A DNA stretch of 50,668 nucleotides from Litorilinea aerophila (GTDB lineage Bacteria; Chloroflexota; Anaerolineae; Caldilineales; Caldilineaceae): NCBI RefSeq assembly GCF_006569185.2, contig NZ_VIGC02000038.1, positions 1 to 50,668 on the forward strand. Direction: 5' to 3'. A model generated the notes under the pieces. The model worked only from the letters and a program-made list of their open reading frames with translations. It ran no database searches and was not told where the DNA came from. Below are positions 8,809 to 16,687 of this stretch, in pieces; position 1 is the first letter of the stretch; every line of letters starts with the position of its first letter. Made by a program: the position numbers and the translations under genes.

Positions 8809-10026
8809 ATGAAGCGATCGTCATCCCTGCCCCGTTACCTCATCCTCCTCATCGACCTTCTGATCGTTGCCGTGCTGATTTACCTGGCGCCTGGCTTCGT
8901 GGACGCGCTGAGCCTGTGGCTCCAGCCCCGGCCGACCTCCTCTGGCGAGAACACCGTAGTGGCCCGGGTGGTGGCCATTCTGGAGGAAGGCACCGTGGCG
9001 GAGATGGGGGCCGTGCGTCCCTACCAGATTCTCCAGGTGGAGCCCCTGTCTGAACCCTGGAGTGGCCAGCATTTCATCCTCGACTACGGGCGGACGGCCC
9101 TCTCCGCCCCGGGGGTCTCCCTGGCCGTGGGGGATCGGGTGCTGGTGGGGCTGACCCAGACGGCGGACGGCCGTTGGCAGGCTTATTTTGTGGACTTCGT
9201 GCGCACCCGGGCGTTGATCTGGCTGCTGGGCCTCTTCGTGCTGGCCAGCATCCTGCTCAGCGGCTGGAAAGGGGTGCGCAGCATGGCCAGTATGCTCTTT
9301 AGCTTTGCCGTGATCGTCTTCTTCATCCTGCCCCAGATCCTGGCCGGCGCCAACCCGGTGGCGGTCAGCACGGCCGGCGCCTTCGTCATCCTGGCGGTGA
9401 CCCTCTACGTGGTCTATGGCTGGACCCTGAAGACCCACGCCGCGGTGTTGGGGGTGTTGTTGGCCCTGGGGCTCACCGGCGGCCTGGCCTACCTCTTCAT
9501 CCGCCTGACCCATCTGACCGGCTTTGGCAGCGAGGAAGCCATGTTCCTGAGCCAGCAGGCCATGGGAACGGTGGACCTGCGGGGGCTGGTCTTGAGCGGC
9601 ATCCTCATCGGTGCCCTGGGCGTGCTGGATGACCTGGTGATCACCCAGGCGTCGGCTGTGTTCGAGCTGCACCTGGCCAACCCGTCCCTGCCCTTTGGCC
9701 GTCTCTACCGCCAGTCCATGCGCATCGGCCAGGACCATGTGGCGGCCACGGTCAATACGTTGGTGCTGGCCTACACGGGCGCGGCCTTGCCCCTCCTGCT
9801 CCTGGTGACCCAGGCCGGCGAATCCTTTGGCACCTTCATCAACCGGGAGTTCGTCACCGAGGAGATTGTGCGCACCCTGGTGGGCTCCCTGGGCCTCATT
9901 GCGGCTGTGCCCATCACCACCGGCCTGGCCTGCCTGATTGCCCTCCAGCATGGCCGGCTGGGCCGTCTGCGCCCGCTGCTGGGCCCCCTCACCCTGGGGG
10001 ACGGCCATGGGCACCATCACCACTAA
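8809..10026 (+). CDS. YibE/F family membrane protein
   Basis: A 405-residue polytopic membrane protein. An N-terminal helix is followed by an extracytoplasmic beta-rich stretch (residues about 45-125), then about seven helices with LGVLDDLVITQASAVFEL and GQDHVAATVNTLVLAYTGAALPLLLL, the signature region of YibE/F-like proteins. The molecular function of the family is not established. The protein ends in a histidine-rich tail (HGHHHH) that could bind metal. It begins 27 bases after the methyltransferase stop, so the two may be co-transcribed. Confidence 0.82.
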   Translation: MKRSSSLPRYLILLIDLLIVAVLIYLAPGFVDALSLWLQPRPTSSGENTVVARVVAILEEGTVAEMGAVRPYQILQVEPLSEPWSGQHFILDYGRTALSAPGVSLAVGDRVLVGLTQTADGRWQAYFVDFVRTRALIWLLGLFVLASILLSGWKGVRSMASMLFSFAVIVFFILPQILAGANPVAVSTAGAFVILAVTLYVVYGWTLKTHAAVLGVLLALGLTGGLAYLFIRLTHLTGFGSEEAMFLSQQAMGTVDLRGLVLSGILIGALGVLDDLVITQASAVFELHLANPSLPFGRLYRQSMRIGQDHVAATVNTLVLAYTGAALPLLLLVTQAGESFGTFINREFVTEEIVRTLVGSLGLIAAVPITTGLACLIALQHGRLGRLRPLLGPLTLGDGHGHHHH

Positions 10027-10141
10027 ACTCCCCCGAGGGCGTTCTCCCGGGCTCGCCGGGAATAACCCCAGCCCTGTCGCGCGGATTTCTCAAGGCACCA
10101 ATAGGGGCAGCCGGCCCTCCCCTTTCTTTTACCCAAAAGCA

Positions 10142-10168
10142 AAGCCGCGGCTGCATCGGCCGCGGCTT
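10142..10168 (-). terminator. Hairpin downstream of tRNA-Lys
   Basis: AAGCCGCGG and CCGCGGCTT form a perfect 9-bp stem around a 9-base loop. On the minus strand it is followed by TGCTTTTGG. It fits termination of the tRNA-Lys transcript and could also act on the opposing YibE/F transcript. Confidence 0.6.
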
Positions 10169-10213
10169 GTTACAAACGTATCGGGATATGAAAATTATCG
10201 GCGTAATTTCTGT

Positions 10214-10288
<75 letters not shown>

Positions 10289-10312
10289 ATGGACACACCA
10301 GCGCGCACCATC

Positions 10313-10342
10313 AATATACCACAATGGGGACGGTTCAGGCAA
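10313..10342 (-). promoter_or_regulatory. Promoter for tRNA-Lys
   Basis: On the minus strand, TTGCCT, an 18-base spacer and TATATT lie about 25 bases upstream of the tRNA 5' end. Confidence 0.5.
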
Positions 10343-10412
10343 AACCAGAGGGCCATATGCCAACTCGGCCTGGCCCCGTTAAGGGGCGAGGAAAGGCCTG
10401 CGCCGGTGCCCG

Positions 10413-11837
10413 TCACAGCCGCGGCGGAATGGTCACCCGCACCGGTTCGGAGCGGGGATGGGGCAGCCCCTCCCGCTGGAGTTCAGCCTGCAGGGTGACC
10501 GGACCCTGGGGAAGTGCCTCCGCAGGTCGGTAGGCCCACTGGCCCCAGGCATCCGCCCGAATGCGGGCTACCGTGATCCCATTCACCTGTAGGTTCACCT
10601 GGCCGGTCGGCACGGCCAGGCCCTGGACCAGAGGGCGCCGGGTGGCCAGATCCTGGCCCGGCCGCGGCCAGAGGATCACCGGGGGCGGCAGGGTCAGCGC
10701 GGTGGCTGCCTCCGTTTGACGCACCTCCGCCAGGGTGAAGACTTCCACCCGTTCGCCCAGGTCGGTGCTCACAGCCACCTGCCCTGGCCCCTGGTCCGGC
10801 GGGATCAGCCAGAGCCGCCAGCGGCCGTCCACCCCCGCGTTGACCACAGTCAGGGGCACCTGATCCAGCCAGGCCGTGACGGTGGCCAGGGGAGTGGCCA
10901 TGCCCTCCAGCAGCAGGAGACGCCGCTCGCTGTCACTGAAACCCCAGCGGGATAGTTGTAACGGCACCGCAGGCGCAGGGCCAAAAGCGGCCGGGATGCC
11001 GTTCGCCGGGGGCTCCACCACCAGGGCCACAGGCGCCGATTCGGCCAGGAGCTGCCCCTGGGGACCCAGGGCCGCTGCCCGCGCCACATACCCGGCCGCA
11101 GGCAGAGGAGCAGCCAGCTCGATCTGCCACATCTGCTGATGATCCACCAGGGCTTCTCCCATCTGCCGCCCGTTGATGTAGAGGCGCACCCGCATGCCCG
11201 GCAGGCCGCTGCCCGTAAATCGAAGGGGCCCATCGCCTGGCAGGCGGGCACCGATGGCAGGGGCCTGGATGACCGGGGTGGCCAGGGCGATGGGGCCCTC
11301 GCTTCCCGTTGCCAGCACGGTGACCACCACGGACAGGCTGCCCCGTTCTTCCCCTGTTGCCGTCAATTCCCGCAGTTCAATGAGATAGACGCCCGCAGGC
11401 AAGGGCGTTTCCAGGGGCAGCTGCCAGAACCCGGCCCCATCCGCAGTGATGGTGGCCAGCTCCTGGGCCGGCCCGCGCGCTTCCAACTCCGGACCGTCGC
11501 CGGGTATGGGCAGGCGGGTGAGCCGGATTTCCACCTGGCTGGCGGGGGCTGCGGTGCCGGCCAGGGTCGATAGCCCCCGGGCAGGCAGCACCGCGTTGGG
11601 GGGAATATGGGCCAGAGTGAGGGGCAGGGTAGGGGCGGCCACCGCCTCGCTGACGGCTACCTGGGGCAGCGGCTCGAGGGGTTGAAGGGGCGGTTCAGCC
11701 GGCGTGGACGGCTGGCTCCAGGGTTGCGCCAGCCCGGTAACGGCCAACAGCAGGGTCAGGACCACCACCAGGCCGACTTTCCAGCGGTCGATGGACCAGT
11801 CCAGGTAGGGCGGGCGGTCGAAGGGTTGCTGACTCAT
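10413..11837 (-). CDS. Membrane-anchored protein with four Ig-like repeats
   Basis: The function is not recognised. The 474-residue protein has a short cytoplasmic N-terminus, one hydrophobic helix (about residues 22-38) and a proline/glutamate-rich stalk. It then has about four beta-sandwich-like repeats, each with a pattern such as G...V.L.ING...G.A......W (for example VRLYINGRQMGEALV and VNLQVNGITVARIRADAWG). This resembles bacterial Ig-like or carboxypeptidase-regulatory-like repeats used for surface adhesion or wall binding. An ATG nine bases upstream is an alternative start; neither has an obvious ribosome site. It follows the helix-hairpin-helix gene by about 30 bases on the same strand, so they are probably co-transcribed. 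Confidence 0.7.
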   Translation of the reverse strand: MSQQPFDRPPYLDWSIDRWKVGLVVVLTLLLAVTGLAQPWSQPSTPAEPPLQPLEPLPQVAVSEAVAAPTLPLTLAHIPPNAVLPARGLSTLAGTAAPASQVEIRLTRLPIPGDGPELEARGPAQELATITADGAGFWQLPLETPLPAGVYLIELRELTATGEERGSLSVVVTVLATGSEGPIALATPVIQAPAIGARLPGDGPLRFTGSGLPGMRVRLYINGRQMGEALVDHQQMWQIELAAPLPAAGYVARAAALGPQGQLLAESAPVALVVEPPANGIPAAFGPAPAVPLQLSRWGFSDSERRLLLLEGMATPLATVTAWLDQVPLTVVNAGVDGRWRLWLIPPDQGPGQVAVSTDLGERVEVFTLAEVRQTEAATALTLPPPVILWPRPGQDLATRRPLVQGLAVPTGQVNLQVNGITVARIRADAWGQWAYRPAEALPQGPVTLQAELQREGLPHPRSEPVRVTIPPRL

Positions 11838-11865
11838 GGCATGCAACGGGCTGGGCTGGTGGTGG

Positions 11866-12783
11866 TCATGGGGCGGCCCAGGGCCGCCGGCTGCGGGCGT
11901 TGGCCAGCTTGGCTGCCTGCCGGATCCAATCTTCCACGTCGGGTTCCTCGCCTGCCACAGGCGGGGGGAGCAGGCTGCGGAGCTCTTGGGGCGAGGCGTT
12001 GGCCAGTTGCTCGAAGGTACAGATGCCGGCCCGGTACAGGGCCTCCTCGTTCACCGGCCCGATGCCGCGGATGCGGGTGAGGTCGTCGGGCGGCGGGCCG
12101 GTGTAGGTGGCGTTCTGGCGGCCGTATTTTTCGGCCAGGGCTCGGGCCTGGGCAGGCCACTCTTCCACATTGGCCCCCTGGTTGGCCCGGGCGGCTGCCC
12201 GCAGGGTTTCCACGTCGGTCTCGGCGACCTGCCGCCAGGTGTAGATGCCGGCCTGGTACAGGCGCTGCTTGTAGGCATGGCCCACGCCTTTGATCTTGGC
12301 CAGATCGTCGGGGTAGCCGTCTGTCCGTGGGGGGACGGTCGCCCGCTCCGTAGAGCGAGGGGAGGACGGTTCCTGGGTCGGCTGCGCGGCCATCGGCGTG
12401 GGCGCTGATGGAGCCAGCAGGGGTTCAGGCGTCTCTTCCTCAGGCCGGGGGGGTGGGGCTGTCTGGGCTTCACTGGCAAACGGCCGCGGCGATACAGGCG
12501 CTTCCGTGGCCGCTTCCTCGGCTTCCTGCTGACGTCGGGCTTCGGCATCCAGAAAGACGCCGGGGCTGCGGTAGGTAAAGGTGGGCGTCTGGGGCGTGGC
12601 GTTCTCGTTGGCCTGGGATGACAGGGTGGCCCGTGTCCTGCGCAGCTGTTCCTCCAGCTCCTGGACGCGCCGATCCCGCAGGCGCAGGCGTTCCCGCCGG
12701 AAGTGATACCATTCCCAGAGGGTGGAGGTTGCGAAACCGAGCACGAAACCGGCGAGGACAAACCACAGCATCTCCAGTTGCAT
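11866..12783 (-). CDS. Membrane-anchored tandem helix-hairpin-helix protein
   Basis: The 305-residue protein begins with a transmembrane helix (MLWFVLAGFVLGFATSTLW) and a charged coiled-coil (about residues 28-60). A low-complexity Pro/Glu linker follows. Two C-terminal helix-hairpin-helix modules come last: DLAKIKGVGHAYKQRLYQAG (about 160-179) and DLTRIRGIGPVNEEALYRAG (about 234-253). Such modules bind DNA non-specifically or mediate protein contacts (DUF4332/Rad51-N-like). A membrane-tethered DNA-binding role is an inference only. An ATG 24 bases upstream (MTKRGSVR) is an alternative start. It lies between the RNA methyltransferase and the Ig-like protein. Confidence 0.75.
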   Translation of the reverse strand: MQLEMLWFVLAGFVLGFATSTLWEWYHFRRERLRLRDRRVQELEEQLRRTRATLSSQANENATPQTPTFTYRSPGVFLDAEARRQQEAEEAATEAPVSPRPFASEAQTAPPPRPEEETPEPLLAPSAPTPMAAQPTQEPSSPRSTERATVPPRTDGYPDDLAKIKGVGHAYKQRLYQAGIYTWRQVAETDVETLRAAARANQGANVEEWPAQARALAEKYGRQNATYTGPPPDDLTRIRGIGPVNEEALYRAGICTFEQLANASPQELRSLLPPPVAGEEPDVEDWIRQAAKLANARSRRPWAAP

Positions 12784-12941
12784 GCGCACCGAGCCTCTCT
12801 TTGTCATGCCGTGCAGATCCAATCCTGGGTTGTTGCTGGATGCGGACAGGTCGTTGGCGGGTGACAGCCGACGGGGTCGGCGTGGGCAATCTTTGCGGCT
12901 GGGATCATACACTGGAGCGGGCGACGGTGTCAATGCCCGGT

Positions 12942-13730
12942 CTATCCGTCCCCGTGCCGCCGCTGGCGGGCTGCCTCGAAGAGGATCACGGCACCGGCCA
13001 CGGCGGCGTTGAGGGATTCCACCTGTCCCTGCATAGGGATGGCAATAGCGTGGGTCCGTTGACGGGCTGCGTCGCTGGGGCCAGCCGCTTCACCGCCGAT
13101 GACCAGCGCGGCAGGCCGGCGCCAGTCCACCTGGTCGTATGGCGTCTGGGCCTCGGCCTCTGCCCGGTAGAGGATCATTTCGGGGGGCAATTGTTGGGCC
13201 AGCTGCTCCCAGGATTCGCAGATGCGCAGGGGGAGTCGGAAGTGGGCGCCCATCCCGGCCCGGATCACCTTCTCGTTGAAGGGATCCACCGTGCCCGGCG
13301 CCAGGAGGACCAGGTCCACCCCGGCTGCTTCGGCGGTGCGCAGCAGCGTGCCGGCGTTGCCTGGATCCCGCACCTGGTCCAGGATCAGGACCAGGGTAGG
13401 CTGTGAAGGCAGGGGACGGTGGGGCAGGGGGACCACCGCCAGGATCCCCTGGGGGGTGACCGTGTCTGAAACCGAGGCGAAGACTTCGGGGCTGCAGGCC
13501 AGACATTCCACCCCCTGCTCCTGGAGCTGCTGGAGCAGTCTGGCTGCCCGTTCTTGTCCGGCGACCGCCTCTGGGACGTAAAGGACCATCTCGGGGCGCA
13601 CGCCGGCCTGGGTGGCGTCCTCCACCAGGCGGACACCTTCCAGCAGGATGCGGCCACTTTCATGGCGGTGGCGGCGTCGGTGCAGCTTCCGAATTTCCTT
13701 GATGCGTGGATTGCTGGTGCTGGTGATCAT
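12942..13730 (-). CDS. TrmH/SpoU-family RNA 2'-O-methyltransferase
   Basis: The 262-residue protein methylates a ribose 2'-OH in rRNA or tRNA using SAM through a trefoil-knot fold. The N-terminal substrate-binding domain starts MITSTSNPRIKEIRKLHRR. SPOUT motif 1 is LDQVRDPGNAGTLLRTAEA, motif 2 is VIGGEAAG, and motif 3 is IPMQGQVESLNAAVAGAV. The open frame extends upstream, but this start begins the conserved domain. It lies downstream of the infC-rpmI-rplT terminator, a common arrangement for this family near rplT. Confidence 0.9.
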   Translation of the reverse strand: MITSTSNPRIKEIRKLHRRRHRHESGRILLEGVRLVEDATQAGVRPEMVLYVPEAVAGQERAARLLQQLQEQGVECLACSPEVFASVSDTVTPQGILAVVPLPHRPLPSQPTLVLILDQVRDPGNAGTLLRTAEAAGVDLVLLAPGTVDPFNEKVIRAGMGAHFRLPLRICESWEQLAQQLPPEMILYRAEAEAQTPYDQVDWRRPAALVIGGEAAGPSDAARQRTHAIAIPMQGQVESLNAAVAGAVILFEAARQRRHGDG

Positions 13731-13822
13731 GGGATGGTGGCGCGTTTTCGGTGCTGGAGATACCTTGTTGGAGAGGAAGCTGGTGACGACATCCAGGCCG
13801 TGCATCCCTGGCGCAGGGGGAC

Positions 13823-13857
13823 AAAAAAAGCGGCAGGAGCTGAAATGCTCCCGCCGC
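13823..13857 (-). terminator. Intrinsic terminator of infC-rpmI-rplT
   Basis: On the minus strand GCGGCGGGAGC and GCTCCTGCCGC pair (one G-U) around ATTTCA, followed by seven T residues. This is a textbook rho-independent terminator about 66 bases after rplT. Confidence 0.92.
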
Positions 13858-13923
13858 CGTTTGTCTGTCAGCCATGTCGCCTGGAACTCCCGGCGTCCAT
13901 CCGCCGGAAGGTGCACGTGGAAT

Positions 13924-14283
13924 TTAGGCCTGGAGTTGTGCCTTGGCCAGTTCTGCCAGTTGGCTGAAGCCCTGCGGATCCCGGACCGCGATGTCGGCCA
14001 GTACCTTGCGGTCCACCTGGACGTTGGCCTGTTTCAAGCCGTGGATGAAGCGGCTGTAGTTCAGGCCGTTCAGCCGCGCGGCGGCGTTGATTCGGGCGAT
14101 CCAGAGACGCCGGAAATCCCGCTTGCGATTGCGGCGATCCCGGTAGGCGTAAAACAGGGATTTGAGCATGGCCTCGTTGGCCCGCTTGAAAAGCCGGGAG
14201 CGGGTGCCGAACTGGCCTTTGGTGAATTTCAGAACTTTTTTATGCCGTCGGTGGGCATAAACCTTCGGTCGTGAGCGTGGCAT
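13924..14283 (-). CDS. rplT: 50S ribosomal protein L20
   Basis: The 119-residue basic protein needed for early 50S assembly binds 23S r[22 protein letters not shown] and the following [19 protein letters not shown] are diagnostic of L20. In other bacteria L20 represses its own operon by binding leader or intergenic RNA. A perfect 12-bp hairpin lies just upstream, between rpmI and rplT. AAGGAG precedes the ATG. It is the last gene of infC-rpmI-rplT. Confidence 0.98.
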   Translation of the reverse strand: MPRSRPKVYAHRRHKKVLKFTKGQFGTRSRLFKRANEAMLKSLFYAYRDRRNRKRDFRRLWIARINAAARLNGLNYSRFIHGLKQANVQVDRKVLADIAVRDPQGFSQLAELAKAQLQA

Positions 14284-14351
14284 CTTGATCTCCTTCCGTG
14301 ATGGCGGACCGCGCAGACGGGCGGTCGCTTTGGGAGCCGGTCACGTACTGG

Positions 14352-14395
14352 CTCAGGCGTGAAACACAGGCCAAAAGACTGGGTTCACGCCTGAG
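14352..14395 (-). promoter_or_regulatory. RNA hairpin between rpmI and rplT
   Basis: CTCAGGCGTGAA and TTCACGCCTGAG form a perfect 12-bp stem with a 20-base loop, in the 122-base rpmI-rplT gap. There is no T tract, so it is unlikely to be a terminator. It may be an L20 recognition structure or an mRNA-processing site; this is inference. Confidence 0.6.
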
Positions 14396-14405
14396 ACCCC
14401 TGAAT

Positions 14406-14615
14406 TTATTCCTGGGCAGCCTTCCCGGCCACGGTCTTCACCAGTTTGATCTGGCTCTTGACCGTGCTGGGGACAGTGTGCCGATAGTCGCTGATGGTGC
14501 TGCTGTTTTTCTTGCGGCGCAGGTGGCTGCGGCCCGCTTTCATCCGCATGAGCTTGCCCCGCTTGGTGAGCCGGAAACGTTTGGCTGCACCCTTGTGGGT
14601 CTTCATCTTTGGCAT
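14406..14615 (-). CDS. rpmI: 50S ribosomal protein L35
   Basis: Small basic ribosomal protein, 69 residues. [20 protein letters not shown] and [11 protein letters not shown] are the L35 signatures. A CAGGAGG ribosome site precedes the ATG at normal spacing. It lies between infC and rplT as in most bacteria, but here a promoter and terminator-like hairpin separate it from infC by about 324 bases. Confidence 0.97.
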   Translation of the reverse strand: MPKMKTHKGAAKRFRLTKRGKLMRMKAGRSHLRRKKNSSTISDYRHTVPSTVKSQIKLVKTVAGKAAQE

Positions 14616-14741
14616 GATGGCCTCCTGGTTTCAGTCAAACTCGCCGTCTGAGCCGGCGGTGATTTCGCTGAGAGAGTTCGCTGGGACCCTGGCTGACAGG
14701 TAAAGACCGCGAACCAGACGCACAACACAAAAAGACAACAC

Positions 14742-14765
14742 AAAAACGGGCAAGCGCCCGTTTTT
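14742..14765. terminator. Bidirectional intrinsic terminator/attenuator between infC and rpmI
   Basis: AAAAACGGGC pairs perfectly with GCCCGTTTTT around an AAGC loop, giving A and T tracts on both strands. It lies about 175 bases after infC and only about 14 bases downstream of a candidate promoter directed toward rpmI. It may end infC transcripts or attenuate rpmI-rplT. Confidence 0.8.
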
Positions 14766-14778
14766 GACAATCTTTCTC

Positions 14779-14807
14779 ATTGTACAGGATCGCTCGACAA
14801 AACCCAA
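14779..14807 (-). promoter_or_regulatory. Candidate internal promoter for rpmI-rplT
   Basis: On the minus strand, TTGGGT, 17 bases and TACAAT. Transcription would begin immediately before the terminator-like hairpin at 14742-14765, leaving a leader of about 155 bases before rpmI. Confidence 0.5.
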
Positions 14808-14939
14808 ATTGGACACTGCCCGATCTGCAGCCAGGCTGGGAGCTGCCGGGTGTTACCTGCCCCTGGCAGCCGCGTCATGCCCCAGCACAAAACTCCGGGG
14901 TATCTGCCTGAGCTGAAACCGGGCAAGATGGCCCAGACA

Positions 14940-15482
14940 TCACGAGGTCGTCGGTGCCAGGACCATCACCATGCTGCGCCCATCCAGGACCGGCCGGGAT
15001 TCCACGGTGACCACGTCAGCCACGTCCCGGGCAATCCGTTCCATGAGCTGCTGGGCCACCTCTGGGTGGTAGATCTCTCGTCCCCGGAAGCGGACCCGAA
15101 CCCGGATCTTGGCGCCTTCCTTGGCAAATTTTCGGATCTTGGACAGGACGACCTGGATGTCGTGCTCGTCGGTCTTGGGGCGAAGGCGAACCTCCTTCAC
15201 CTCGATCTGCTTTTGCGCCCGCCGAGATTCTCGCTCCCGCTTCTGGCGTTCATACAGGTACTTGCCGTAGTCCATCAGGCGGCAGACGGGCGGGTCCGCA
15301 TTGGGCGCAACCTCCACCAGGTCCAGCTCCTGCTCTTCCGCCAGGGCTATCGCCTCCCGGGCGGACATGATGCCCAGCTGCTGCCCATCGGGGCCAATCA
15401 CGCGTACTTCCCGGGCACGGATGGCCCGGTTAACACGCGTCGAATCCTGTGCAGAGTCTTTGTAAAATGTCCTGCGCGCGAT
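14940..15482 (-). CDS. infC: Translation initiation factor IF-3 (predicted ATC start)
   Basis: IF-3 binds the 30S subunit and proofreads initiator tRNA and start codons. The protein begins with a short extension and then VNRAIRAREVRVIGPDG, the usual IF-3 N-terminal domain. It continues with ALAEEQELDLVEVAPNADPP and the C-terminal RGREIYHPEVAQQLMERI. No ATG precedes the conserved domain. An in-frame ATC lies seven bases after AAGGAG and gives 180 residues, the normal IF-3 length. Many infC genes use ATT, ATC or ATA, which lets IF-3 repress itself. Starting at the first GTG would remove the conserved VNRAIRAREVR segment. Confidence 0.93.
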   Translation of the reverse strand: MARRTFYKDSAQDSTRVNRAIRAREVRVIGPDGQQLGIMSAREAIALAEEQELDLVEVAPNADPPVCRLMDYGKYLYERQKRERESRRAQKQIEVKEVRLRPKTDEHDIQVVLSKIRKFAKEGAKIRVRVRFRGREIYHPEVAQQLMERIARDVADVVTVESRPVLDGRSMVMVLAPTTS

Positions 15483-15712
15483 CTTGCAACTCCTTCGCTA
15501 CTTGGTTCGGTAAATCGTTGTCCGGTAAGCCGTTGAACGAATCTGGTGCCCGGACCTCCGACACACACTGGCCGCCCCACCGGGGCGGCGTTTCACATTC
15601 GGCGCTGCATGGCATTTCATCGATTGCGCCTCATCGATTGTACGTTGGATTCCAGCAGGGGACACTTCAAAGCCAGTCGAGTAAAGCCAGTCGAGTCCAG
15701 TGTGGTCCAGGC
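15483..15712 (-). promoter_or_regulatory. Long 5' leader of infC with hairpin
   Basis: About 230 bases separate the predicted transcription start from infC. A very stable hairpin GCCGCCCC-GGT-GGGGCGGC lies at 15571-15589, without a following T tract. A 14-base direct repeat (AAGCCAGTCGAGTA-like) lies near 15669-15697. A long structured leader fits autoregulation by L20 or IF-3, as known in Bacillus and E. coli, but no specific leader motif was recognised. Confidence 0.45.
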
Positions 15713-15719
15713 ATGTGCA

Positions 15720-15749
15720 AGTATAGCATTCCACCAGTGCCTGCGTCAA
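15720..15749 (-). promoter_or_regulatory. Promoter for infC
   Basis: On the minus strand, TTGACG, an 18-base spacer and TATACT, about 240 bases upstream of the infC start. It is back to back with the dnaD-side promoter. Confidence 0.7.
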
Positions 15750-15782
15750 GTCTTTTGAAAATCTGCCGAAAATCCGAGCCGC

Positions 15783-15811
15783 TTCCCGACAGCTTGAAAA
15801 CGGGGTATAAT
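15783..15811 (+). promoter_or_regulatory. Promoter for the dnaD-dnaC pair
   Basis: TTCCCG, 17 bases and a consensus TATAAT lie about 108 bases upstream of the dnaD-like start. The -10 is strong and the -35 is weak. Confidence 0.6.
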
Positions 15812-15835
15812 GCTTCCATCGCGAAAAGTGGCACC

Positions 15836-15901
15836 ATGTTGGGTGACATGTTGTTGGATGACATGTTGTTGGATGACATGTTGGATGATTCGGACGCTTG
15901 A
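15836..15901 (+). CDS. Possible 21-residue acidic leader peptide upstream of dnaD
   Basis: A short ORF in the 5' leader encodes [21 protein letters not shown], built from a 15-bp tandem repeat (TGACATGTTGTTGGA, two full copies plus a 12-bp partial, 15844-15885). Its TGA overlaps the AGGAGGGGG ribosome site of the dnaD-like gene, so translation could be coupled. No strong ribosome site of its own is visible. It may be only repeat expansion in a leader. Confidence 0.3.
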   Translation: MLGDMLLDDMLLDDMLDDSDA

Positions 15902-15919
15902 GGAGGGGGACGAGCCGTC

Positions 15920-16687
15920 ATGGCGGAGAAGACAAGCGGCTTTGTGGGGTTTCCCGATGCCAAAATGCGGCCGGTGGTGATCCCGGATTTTTTCTTCACG
16001 GACCTGTTGCCCCAGATCGATGATCTGGCCGAGTTGAAGCTGACCCTCCACTGCTTCTGGCTGCTCAACGAACAACAGGGCGAGTACCGCTACCTGCGAG
16101 GCGATGACCTGCGCCGGGATCCCGTCCTGCTGGAGAGCCTCAACCTGGACTCGGACCTCCGCTCTCCCCTGGCCGCGCTGGAGGATGCCCTGGAGCGCTG
16201 CGTGGCCCGCAACACCCTGTTGCGCCTGGAAATCGTCACCGACCTGGACGAAGGGGACAGCCAGGGGGAGACTCTGACCGAAGATTGGTATTTCATGAAC
16301 ACCGTCAAGGGCCGGCAGGCCATCGCGCTCATCCGCCAGGGGCGCCTGCACGAATTGAAATCGGCCATTCCCGAGGAGGCCCGCCTCCAGGTGGAGCGAC
16401 CCAATATCTTCGTCCTCTACGAGCAGAATATCGGGATGCTCACCCCCTTGCTGGCCGATCAGCTGCGGGATCTGGAGAAAACTTACCCGCCCGACTGGAT
16501 TCACGAGGCCTTTGAGATCGCCATCGGCCGCAACAAACGCAACCTGCGTTACATTCAGGCCATCCTCAAGCGGTGGGCGACGGAAGGGAAGGATAACGAG
16601 CGCCATGAAGTCTCTGGCCGAGATTCTCAAGCACAGCGGCGGCAGAACTACATCCCCGATGAATACTCCGACATCATCCTCGGCTGA
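15920..16687 (+). CDS. DnaD-like replication initiation/primosome protein
   Basis: The 255-residue protein has an N-terminal winged-helix-like region (residues about 15-100). The C-terminal DnaD/DnaB2 domain contains [20 protein letters not shown] and the YIQAILKRW motif (Y-I-x4-L-x2-W type) that contacts DNA. In Firmicutes, DnaD helps recruit the replicative helicase with its loader. Here the adjacent, overlapping gene encodes a DnaC/DnaI-like ATPase, which supports a helicase-loading role. An AGGAGGGGG ribosome site precedes the ATG. Confidence 0.85.
   Translation: MAEKTSGFVGFPDAKMRPVVIPDFFFTDLLPQIDDLAELKLTLHCFWLLNEQQGEYRYLRGDDLRRDPVLLESLNLDSDLRSPLAALEDALERCVARNTLLRLEIVTDLDEGDSQGETLTEDWYFMNTVKGRQAIALIRQGRLHELKSAIPEEARLQVERPNIFVLYEQNIGMLTPLLADQLRDLEKTYPPDWIHEAFEIAIGRNKRNLRYIQAILKRWATEGKDNERHEVSGRDSQAQRRQNYIPDEYSDIILG

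Noticed and set aside
15449-15901. 150-codon plus-strand ORF across the infC leader
   Set aside because: It overlaps the infC start and both promoters and has no family resemblance. Only its last 21 codons, downstream of the dnaD-side promoter, were kept as a possible leader ORF.
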